From positions 66,549 to 130,548 of the forward strand of contig VZRS01006723.1 in assembly GCA_013398055.1 (NCBI GenBank): a stretch of DNA of 64,000 nucleotides. Direction: 5' to 3'. The number at the start of each line of letters is the position of its first letter. The stretch's first letter is position 1. The notes below the pieces were generated by a model. The model was not told the DNA's origin and did no database searches. It saw only the letters and a list, made by a program, of their open reading frames with translations. Position numbers and translations under genes: made by a program. Source of the stretch: Ifrita kowaldi (taxonomy: Eukaryota; Chordata; Aves; Passeriformes; Cinclosomatidae). Below, piece after piece: positions 29,801 through 41,200 of the stretch.

Positions 29801-32234
29801 GAAACAAATTTAAGTTTTGACTTGGCAAGTTAGTGACTAGACATATTTTCAGTTGCAGGACTGGTGGAGCTGCAAGTACTTCCAAAAAATATTTGCATAT
29901 GAGAACTTAAAGCTCATCTTTTTGTGTTGTGTTTTGCTGCTAACATTTTCTTCCAGTTGTAGTAGGTCTGTTCATGTTTCATGATTCAGTAAGGGTTATT
30001 TACCCCAGAAACCAGTATCTTGCTACGGGCTCCTTACAGTGGAAATCAAAATACAATGAAGACCAGATTAGTTCCATTTACTTAAGTGGCATTAATACAG
30101 ATTTACACTGCTTCAAACATGAGCAACAGCACAAAACACAAAATAGTATCAGCATCTATCCTCAAGTGATTGCTTTTGTCTACTGAGATCCTACCAGTGT
30201 AGGCACATTAAGCTCAGTAGTGCTGTATTTGGAAAATGATTCCTGAGAACAAAGCAGGATAAGCCAGAAAGATGCTAAAACTAACAGATTGAACCTCACC
30301 ATATCTCTACTGCCAATGTTGCTGCGCTCCCTTTCACAACACACATTGTTTATTTGAGGAATAATGCGCTTCATATAAAATGGGCTTTTATTGAATGCCT
30401 TTGATCTGATTTTGCTCACTCACTCTCCACTTCCTTGAGAGTTTTCAGTGAGATAGTATTTCTTCTTAATGAGGTATAAAAAGGCTGTGCTTTTTTTGAT
30501 GCTTCCTTTATTTTCTCACTCCTTTAGGTACTGCCTTTTATCTCTGTGTATTAATTAGAGACTCCATGAATAAATATTTGCTAAAAGTTAAATGCAGCTA
30601 TCAAGCATGAGCATAAAGATTAGGTACTCTGCTCACTTCCTCTGGGGAAGTCAGGAGCAACTATATGCAAGTTTGAGACACATAAAATTGGCAAAAACAA
30701 GAGGAAATTTAAGTCCTTCAAGTTTTGCAGAGGAATAATGAAGTTGCTTACCCACCCCTCCTGGTGGAGCATGCGGGCCCTTCACAGTCTCGTGTATCAC
30801 AGAGACTGGCAGTAGTAACTAAGTAATAATGATATTTGAGTTAAACACCAGCAGCAGGAAGCCAGAGAGAGAGCGCCTGTAGCTGCATCTCTCCCAGCAC
30901 AGTTCTGCAGCAGCAAGGGAGGACAGGCATCTTCTCTTGCCAAGAGTTCAGTGCGAGCCAGACACAGCAGGGCACCTGGCGCCCTTGGAAGCACTGCCAG
31001 GAAAACAGCTCTTCCAGGGAGCTTCCCTGAGCATCAGCGAGCAGCATGAGTGGGATTTCTCCCTATCGAAAGGGGAGAGCCAACCACACCAGCCAGGCAC
31101 TGACCTCACCAGCAGCAGAGCTACCACAGCACCAGGGACCCGCAGGCAGCAGCAGGGAGGCAGGAATAGGTCCATGAGCAGCCCAGCAGGGACCATGCAA
31201 GGAGCCAGGGCCAAGAGAACTGCTAGAGGCAAGCAGCCTCATGAAGAAAACAACACAACCTCAAACCTGGGCTTAAGTGGAGTCCCGGCCCAGGGGCGTG
31301 GGTGGAGGCTACAGGTGAGGTTGCTTGGGACCATCAAGGCTCATTATCCTGCTCAGGGCACTACCACTGGGCTCCTTTCTCAGTACAGGCATGAAATCTC
31401 TTCCCTTTCATAGCTGTGGTGAGGGTTCTGCAAATTCATACCCAAGATTAAAAACGTATTTTTTTTCTCTGAAGAGCAGCACAGAGATTAAAAAAAAATC
31501 TTTCAGCATATGAATGGGATACTAAATATTTCTTAACAGATGCAGGAAGTGATTCTGGGCCAGACTGACACTGATCTATTTAGGAGGAGCTCTGACTAAT
31601 CATGCGGATTTGCTTATGATTTAATCTAAGTATAGAGAATGTAAACATCTAAATTCCTAAATAATTCTCAGCAATTAACTGATGGCATACAAAGTCTGCT
31701 CGGAAAACCTCTGAAGCAATAATGCCATCTCTAGCTGTTATGCAGTACCACATCTCCTTTCCTGTTGCACATTAACCGCCTGGGAAGTGAGGAGCTAATG
31801 CCTTGGGTAGCTGGGTGCTAAGCATCCCACCTCTGCAAATAAAAAAGCCAAATATAGGGGCCAGATTTTAAAATCTGGGCTACAGTGAGGCAGGGGTGAG
31901 GTTAGGAGTTGTGCCTGTGGCTCCCTAGCCTGCACTTTACCCTTGCATGCAGATCTGACAGCTCACCAGGGAAAGGGATTAAGCAGAAGATGTACAGCAA
32001 TATTGTCATTGACAACCTGTTCTGTAGGGCACATATTTGGGGTATGCATTTTAGTAACTGAGAGTCATTTTACACTTGAGCAAATGTGGTCAATGAAAAG
32101 ATAAGAGAATGAAAACAGGCACAAAAAAAATTGCAAAAGACACGAAAGCACTGGAATATAGATTTCAGTTAAGAAAACAAACAACTCTGGTCCCCACATA
32201 AAACCTTTTAAAAATTCATACTGTAAATTCCCTA

Positions 32235-32267
<33 letters not shown>

Positions 32268-35200
32268 GTTGTTGTTGTTGTTATTATTGAGGGTGTCTAG
32301 CTTCGAGGAACAGATATTGGAACTTGCCCATTTGGAGATGCCTTCCAAAGGAAAAAATGTTACAATACACCCCAAATGTTAAGGGCTATTCTTGAATTTT
32401 AAAGACAGTCTCAACTCAGCCGCTGGTCTCTACCAAAAACTTAACTAACTTGAGCAGATTGTTTCCATTTAAAATATTTAACTCATTCTTAATGTATGAG
32501 AGTGCAATGTCTGAAGCTGTGGTTCTCACATGACTCAGCAGTCTTTGATCAGGCTAAATTGGAGGAAATATTCACAGCAAAAGAGCCCCTGGTGTGACTC
32601 ATAATTAGGTTTACGCTACCAATGAAATAAGCTCATTAAGAGACGTTGAAAATGTAAATATAAATTTGAAATCAAATTGTCTGAAAAAATGTAGATTTGG
32701 AAATAGAAGATGAAGCGTGGCGGAAGAACTATGACAGGCTGTGTTAATGCAAAGGCAGAACAGAAGACAACTGATTTGCATAACAGGACTTTAAACCTGA
32801 AAATCCTCTTTACCCTCCCTGGAATAATTTATTCCAGATCATCAACACAGGCTTCTAACATGCAGATTTTGTTGAGAGCTGGAGGAGCCTGGCGTTCCTT
32901 TTGCATTGAGCCTGATTTCAATCAGGAAAGCTGTATTTAAAAACAAAACAAAATCCTCCCAACATACAACAGAAATCCAGCCTGGAAAGAGCAGTACAAG
33001 TTCCCAGCTGGCATAAAGCCCAAGTGACAGACTTCATCCTCCTCTTGCATGTCTTGGCTGGGAACATGCCCTGGTAGCAATGTGTGGGAGAGTCCTCAGG
33101 CCTTTGAAGCAGCCTCCTTGATGTGGTATTTGCTGCATTATTTCCGGCTTAAATCAAAATACTGCTAGGCCAGCTCTGCACTCCGTGTGGTTTGGCTGTA
33201 CCCGAAAGTGACATCCCACCCTCAGGGGTGAGGAAGCACCTACACCGAGGAGCAGGGCACGGTAGGAAGAGCAGCATCTGCTTTTGCTGGAACCTGTCAG
33301 CACGTCTGCTTGGCAGCCTCGGCAGCCTGAGTTTCCTGGGCCTTAGGGCCGTTCCCAATTCCAAGCCCCGAGCAGGTAATCCGCCCCGGAGCCTGCCCAG
33401 GCGGCTGGAACAAGGGGCCTACAGCGGGCAGGGACCCATCAGTGGCACCCAGACGCTGCCTTTAAGCCTGTCTTTAGCTTTTGGGATCCTGCCTCCTGGT
33501 TCGGGGGACACTCAAGAGCCCTTAAAACCGTCTTTGCGCTGTTAAACCCTCTCCTAACTCGCGATCAGCCGGGCTCAGGCTCGGCTTTTCCCGAGCCTCG
33601 CCGGCGGCGCGGGGCGCGGCAGTGCCGGGCACGGCTGGCAGGTGGCGGCCGCAGCCCGCGGAGGTGCCGGCGCTCGGGCACCCGGTGCTGCTGAGCACCG
33701 AAGTACAGTACACACCAATACCAAAACCCACGGGTTTTTTGGGGTCCCTGCAGTCCCCTTCCACAGCACATTTCCACTGTAAAATGTTCCTTGGGTGCAT
33801 TGCCGAGGAAAAAAGCAAACCTCACAAAAACTGCCGGCAACGCCTGCACGGGATTGCTCACTTGTAATCCTTGTAAGTGGTCCTAAAGCTGCCCCACAGG
33901 AGCACCAGTGCTAGTCGGACCACAAAGGGTATAGAATCAGTTATGCCCCCTTCATATCATATCTGAAAATGAATTATTTTTGTCTGTGAGTAAATTAGAT
34001 TACCTGGCTTTTAATAGAAACGCTATTGAATCAACCCAGCTGAACATCACTGAATCATGAAAATAAAATTACTGTGTTGCTGACGGAATACAAAAGGATC
34101 CAGAGTTGGAGCCGTTGTCAAAGTCCATGCCCATCTTGGTGGTTGTGCCTCATTCATGTTGTATGCAGCTTATTTGTGTTTCACAGAATAGTTAATGAAA
34201 TACTCATCTTGATTATACAACAGTTTTAATTTTATATTATCCTTTACATCCGAGCACAGGGGGTAGTAGAAAGATGGTACAAGCATCCAGAGCCAGGAGA
34301 TCAATTTGCTTTAAACAACCTTCCAAGTTTGGATGAGGAGAGGCAATGTTGATTGACACAGTGTAAACACTCAGATTCTTAGGATAGCAAGCACCCTCAC
34401 AAGGTTCTTTCTTGCTATTGCATGGGAGACTGGTTTTTGCAACTTCCTATGAATTCCACTAGGTGACTACAGAGACGTCTCACTGTGATATGGTAAATTC
34501 TATATCTTTAAGTGAACGTCGGTCATCTTTCAAAAATATAAGCTCTATTTCAAAGAGAAATTATAAACTTGAACTAAAACTAGTTCATTCTTTAGGTTCA
34601 GTGCCCAGCTTCCTTTGCTCTGAAATGTATGGATCTCAGCTGCAATCAAAATTCAGTACTCACTAGGGACGGACCATAAACAAATCAAATGGGAAAGTGT
34701 GTTTTACAAGCTGGTTGGAATGGAAGAAACTAAAAAGTGCATGTGACATGTAATATAATATCGTATGTGATAGTAAAATACCTTATAGGATATGTTTTTA
34801 TCTCTGAGAAACAGCTGACTTGTTGACACTGGCTGGAGCATTAGGTGTCAAAGATTTATTTAATGGTTTTTTTCAGGACTCAGTGTCCTGACATTTTGTC
34901 CTGTCTATTACAAAACACAAATTCTGCTCTCATCATTCATTTCCTTTTTTTGTATTACAGTGTTGAAGCCTTGGACTGCAAACAGCCTCTTTATTTCATC
35001 CAAATTTTTAATTTACTCTTTGTCCTCCCTCGTGCTGCAAGAATTAATTCACCATTTCCACTTATTATTTCACCAATCTGTTTTAGCATTTAAAATGTTC
35101 TATTGTTGCAAATCAGATCATCTCTTTGATACATGATCTTCCACTCTGTGTTCCCAGCCCTTTAACACAATCAAACTTTTCCAGATAGAATTTAGACTTT

Positions 35201-38200
35201 GGAGAAGATATCATTAATCTCAAACCTTCAAGAATTATCCAGCAAAACACATCTGAAAATGCAGACAAACTGTTCTTTAAAAAGGTCTGAATTCAGCTTT
35301 TTTACTTCTGGAATATAAATTTATTTTCCATCTTCTAATTGACCCAGAGTACAAAATTCATTAATGCAGTTCTGGTCTAGTTTACAGTCAGTGCTTTCCA
35401 GGTAACCTTCAGTGGTATTGGTTTTCACTGCTTTTTTAGCACTTTTGGGATCTACAGAAAAGGAGATTGCAGTGTGTCAGTGACGGCTTCTCCAGTTTGA
35501 GAAACACCAACACGAAACACACTTCGTATGTGACAAAATGAAAATATAAAAAATAAGATCCATTGCAGTTTCAGGGGTGAATTTGTCCTTGTTTATAGTG
35601 TTGTCTTGGGCAGCTTTTCTTTCCCTGTTTCCTTTCATTAAATGATTAAATGCCTTGCCAGTTTCTTTGTACCTGATTTGCCACTTTATCATACAGATAC
35701 ATATATTTACACTGTCCCTGACTGATCTTACGGGGCTCTTGAACAGAAAGGATCTGAGCCAAAGTCCATGAAATTCAAGGTGATTTTTTTTCCATAGGCT
35801 TTACCTCATGACCAATGATATTGCTTACCAGGAATGTGATACAGAATAGATGCTCTGAGATTTGGCAGAAAAAGTGACATTTGAAACACTTGCATTCTCT
35901 AACTGGCAACACAGACAATGCCTTTGGAAAACATATGGGGACACCTTGCTGCTGTCCTCTTCCTTGCCAAGTCTCTTCTAGAATTAGTGTCAGTGCTCTA
36001 AAATGTTAATTATATTCAGACTTGTAAGAATGCCTATTTTCTGTGCATAGCTGAGCAGATGTTTCTGGTGTACCTTAAATGAAATGCCGTGAAGAGTTGA
36101 GTGTTTGCAGGGGGTAGGAGGTAAATCCTAACACTGTGTCCAGTTTGGTACAGTAATCCTAATCTATTCAGAGGGGTGAAGGGACACTGTAGGGATGGAA
36201 AAGAGTCTGTTCCTCATCCTTCCTGCTGTTCCCATGGCAGATGAAACAAAGAAAAAGAGCAAGATAAGCACGAGCGTTAATGCAATAGTTAGTGTAATGA
36301 GACAAACAGAAACCTTCCTTACCATCCCGAAAAAAAACCCAGAAATCATCTGTATAGTGGTGCCTTATCTGATCACAGAAAAAACTAAACAACGAGACTC
36401 TGAGGAGGCTAAATACTTTGTGAGTGTCTCAAAAACAACCTTGGTGAAGAAGTGGGGTTTTTTTCCAGTGCTATGTTTCCTGTGCTGCTGAAAACAGTCT
36501 GTCGTGACTCTACTAGCCATCGTTGCCATTTGCCATGGTCTTTGGGACTGCTATGGGAGTAACACTGAGTTTAGCCTGTGTAGGAAGACTGGATTGTGGG
36601 TTTACAGCTGAGCATCAGAAATACATTCAAGGTGCTGCTGGACAAGAGTGACTTATTGCAAGGATCTTCTGCACAGCTGTAGTACGACATTCCGGGGACA
36701 AAGATTGTCAAACACACCCCGACATAGCCACCAAGGCAACCTCAGGCCAGTGTAAGATCTTCCTCCTTCCAGGTCATAGTGAACATACCTACTGAGGCAG
36801 AAACCTACGCCACGTGTGACTGTATTTTTTGTAAATGCACAGTGATGCAAAATCTTAGGAAATCGATTCAAGAATTGTTCTCCTCTCTGCTCCATTAAAA
36901 AGTGACATGATGAAAAGAGACTGTGAACCTTGCATTAACTAGGCAGTTAAATCAGGTTTCTATGTGTCTCATGTATCTGAGCCATCTGCTGATCCCAACC
37001 ATTCATTTTAATTTGTCAGTACACTAGATTTCTACCAAGCTGATATAGGCAAAAAGCAATTTCCAGGGAGAAATGCAGACGTCTGGTTGCGAGAATGAAA
37101 TATTTCAGCACTCCTATCACATGTGACAGCTAAGCAAATCTGTCCCTGGTGCTGACTCCATTAAACCCTTCTGTGCTTAGTAATAAAATACTGTCACCTC
37201 ACCACTACCCAAGGTAATGGTAGAGGAAGTCTATAAAGACCCTCAGTGGCTTCCTGATAACTGGAAAAGGTGTAATATACACATAATAAGAGAAAAGAGT
37301 AATGTAGAGCCACCCAGCCATGTGGGGATACTGTGCTTAATTTACAGCACAAAAGAAGGTCTCATGTATTCAGGAGCTGCCTTGCATAGTAATTAATAAA
37401 ATAAGGTTCTGAACAAAAAGATGAGTGTGCTGGTCTCAGGGCTCCACCTCAGATTTACTCCATTGCACCACTGTTGTTTAAGCTGCTTTACACAGTGAAA
37501 TACTGCAATGGTCTCTCTCCACAGACTGAAAAGCATGTATCTCAAATTAACTCAACTGAAAAGAATGTACCATAAATTTTCTTCTTTGACACCAAATTGA
37601 TACCCAGATTTAGTGCCACTGAATTTTGGAAAAATTCTCTCTCTAGTTTTCCAGTATTTCTTTATTCATTGGTGTGGACTGCATAAAACTTTGAAGATCG
37701 GTAGAAATAAAAAAATAAGAAAAAATGAATTTGTAGAGACATTAAGTTTTACATTTCAGAGCTAAAGTAAATTCATTACTAGGAGTGAAGAAAGGAATTC
37801 TCCTTCAGCTCAGGCCATTCCAGATGCACTCCTGAGAAGTTTTCTTATCCTTATGAAAGCTTGGGTGCAGACCCTGCCAGAAGGGGGAATACCTCACCGT
37901 AGAAAACATTCTTCTGAAATGGTCTGAGAGCAGACAGTGACAAATTGTGTTCTCCTGTACCTATTCTAAGGTTAAGTATAAAATTGTTCCAATGTGAAGG
38001 AACAGAATTTAATTGCATTTTTGTGCCTGTGAAGAATAAGGTTTTTAGAGAAAAGGAGATGCACAATATTTAGCCCTTATAATACCACATCAGGATGTGA
38101 TAGAGGCTCAAAGCCTAACCTAGTTCTAGCGTGCATGTGATTAGATATGGGTGCATAATATTGTCCTCACATAACCTAGGGTAGAGATAGCAAGGGAATT

Positions 38201-41200
38201 ATCTTTGTAAGCCATTGAGGCACACAGCCTCCTTCAGAAAGGGGTATTTGGGTAAATAAGTTTGTACAATGGGCACATATTGTACCTTGTGGGCAATCTG
38301 ACAGCCTTGCAGACTCTCTGATGAAGTGTATGTCTTGGTATTTTTAAAATTATAAATATGTTTAAAAATAAATGCTCATTCTTGTTTGTTTTCCTTCCTC
38401 GTGCCTCTCGCAGATCTCTCCCTATTGTTCCTTCTATATGGAGCTTCCCAATATCAGCATCTCTGCACATATGTTAGCACAATGGGTTGCCATAAAGGAT
38501 TACAGAGCCATGCAGATCCTACAAGGTCACTCAAAAATTCGGGTTGGAATACAGTCTATAACCAAAGAGGTGCTTTAATTCAAAGTAAATTCAAAAAGCA
38601 AATTGTTCTTCCAAATTTCCTCACACTTTACAACTGTGGAATCTGTTTTTGAGTCATGCTGTGCTCAGGCTGCAAATGAGTAAAACCGTGAGGAAAGATG
38701 TACGTCTTTATTGGATCTTACAGCATCTCTTTCACTTTATTTGTGATAAATATTGAAAAAAAGAAGGAAATTATATGCTAGAAATTATTTAGGGTGTAGT
38801 TGATGGCACCTGCACTTAATAAACAAAAAATTTTGTGGTCTTATGCATATTTTCCCAGCAGTAGCTATGCAGGTGTTTCACAGCAGTGATTAGTAACAGT
38901 GAGCACACAAAACTTGGCATTTTCTTATGCCTTTGCTGAAAAAAAAAAAAGAGTCACAAGCAAGTTTATTATTTCTCCAGGTCTAATTCATAAGGAAAGG
39001 AAGATGGAATGGTGAAGTGACTTAAGCCATGGTCCAGGTCACGGCAAAAGTGGAAGGAAAGTTCAAAACACCAGAGCTGATTGCAAAACCACTCGTATCC
39101 AGTGGGAAGACAAGGATCATACTGTGAAAAGGACTGAGCCACACCCAGAACTGTAGATATTTGCTAGACAGGGAGAGGGTATGTAGCTCGGCAGTTTGAG
39201 CAGGAGAGTGGGGATCCAGCATTCTGTTTTATGCTGGGGTTTCATGCTGCTACACATTCCTGTGAATTTGGTACGCAGTCCTGGCTTTACTGCTAACTGG
39301 CTCAGTGGACTCAAATATGCATGTTGCACAGCAGGTTGCTCCTCGACCACTCATGAAATTAGCTCCTGGCAAACACAAGATTTGCTTATTTTGCCTCTCT
39401 GCAGCTGCAAACACACGTCGTTAAGATAAATAAAATACGTGACCATCTTCACCAGAGACTAAACTTTTGCTACTTATATCTCAGGCAAAAGGTAGAAAGA
39501 ATACCTGCTGATTCAGAGTTTTTCTGAAGATTAATTTAATTGGAATACTGTTCTTGAAGAAAGCTGTGAAAGCTAAAGACCAAGGTTAGCATGTATTAGG
39601 ATTTATTTTAATGGAGATGTAGCTCATCATGTAAAAAGAGAACCCATTTAACTCAGGTGAACTCAGACACTCTGCCAAACACTGCAGTGAGGCGGTGTAA
39701 CAGATTACTTCCAGAACTGAAGGAGTATGCAAGGAAAGCTGTCTGGGAAACACAGCTCCTCTACTGGGCTCTCTCTTCCAAGCAGAGGCAAAGGACTCCT
39801 TTCCTTTTGGTCCTTGTGCATTATTTCCCTTATGCATCATCCAAAACATGCTCAGGTCAATGGGAATCTTTTCTTTCAGTTAAAGGAACATTAGCTCCCA
39901 GCCACACACAGGAAGATGATCGTGGTAGTGATGATTCATTCTCTTTTGCATGAAGTTGGATGCTAACATTTTGGAAAGTACTATCAAAAAAAGAAATCTA
40001 TATTCTGAAAGCCCACTCTCCATAAATACTATGGAAAACAACCAATACTTTGTGTCATTCATTTTCTACCAGGATCTGATTATATATCAGCAATTAAGGG
40101 AAACTTGCAATATCTGCAAAGTCAGTGTTAATATCCCCATTGAGAACTGAAGACATTGGGGAACAAAGAAAATAATTGAGTGTTCCAGAGCTATAAAACT
40201 GGACAGTACAGTTTGATATACTCTATTATGCACAGCTATTGTGTATTAAGTTATAGAGTTCTGAATGCACATTCACCTACAACAGCACTTTTCATAAATT
40301 TTTATCACAGAACAGGATGTTTCAAATTGTCAGACATTGATGCATTTTGTATATTTAATTGCTTGTATTTTCAATTTAGTGGAGAAGTTTACAGACACAA
40401 TATTTTTTAATAGATTCCAAATGAAATAGTGCATCTGCAATTTCTTTTACCCACAAGAAAAGAAAGAAGAAAAAAAAATCAACAATAGTTTACTGTGCAT
40501 AAAACAGGGGGCCATCTATTGTAGTCCTCTCCTAGCCATATATGACAATGACTCTCCAGTTGATTTTGAGATAACTACCCTGAGGAATAAAACATTGCAG
40601 CATTTACTCTGTTAGAAATGTCACAATGTTTTTGTCTGGGTAAATGCTGCCATTTTGGTCCCTTGCTTGTTTTAGACAGTCTTTTTTAAGGTAAAAAATA
40701 ATTTTACTGAAATTGCTAGAACTTTTGCCAATTATGACACTGGAAACAGGAAAATAAGCAGTACATAGGGGACAAGAAAAAATACGTAACTTACTTTCCC
40801 CTGGTAGTTTCAAAGCTGGATGCTTTGGAGTTGGCATCCTGCTGGCTCCTGATGATACCAGTGCTGCGAGAGGACTGCTCGACAGATCTGTTCCCTGTAG
40901 CTGTATCCAGGCTTGTGGTGACCCCTTGAAGGAGAGGGATCTCTCTAGCAGTGCTTTGTAGGGCTGTCGCTTTGCTGCGAGATGAGCTTCCCATCTTGTC
41001 TTTGCCAGAGCCATCATCACTGTGTCCATCTGACTGACTTGCAGGGGTAGATATTGTGGGACTGGAAGTTTTCTTCGCTGCTTTCATTTCCAGTGTCTCG
41101 CCTGAAGATGCAAAAGGAGGTCCCTGTGAGGCATTCGCTTTGGCACCTTGGATTTCAGAATGGGGTGACTCCCTAATTGTCGTCAAAGATGGAGTCGAGT

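Larger units (their letters stand above)
27851..40794 (-). other. MMRN1 intron 1
   Basis: A 12944-nt intron between the N-terminal exon and the EMI exons, GTAAGT...ACAG. It contains a probable old LINE remnant (28900-29420), a GC-rich open stretch (30840-31413), an ATT/GTT microsatellite (32235) and an orphan CpG island (33540-33700). The remainder is AT-rich with nothing recognised. Confidence 0.85.

Noticed and set aside
33522..33867. Several open frames of 64-98 codons across the CpG island
   Set aside because: GC-rich DNA has few stops by chance, the frames overlap on both strands and none shows a domain or a donor.
36195..36491. 98-codon plus-strand frame in intron 1
   Set aside because: It has no homology that I recognise, no splice context and ordinary intronic composition.
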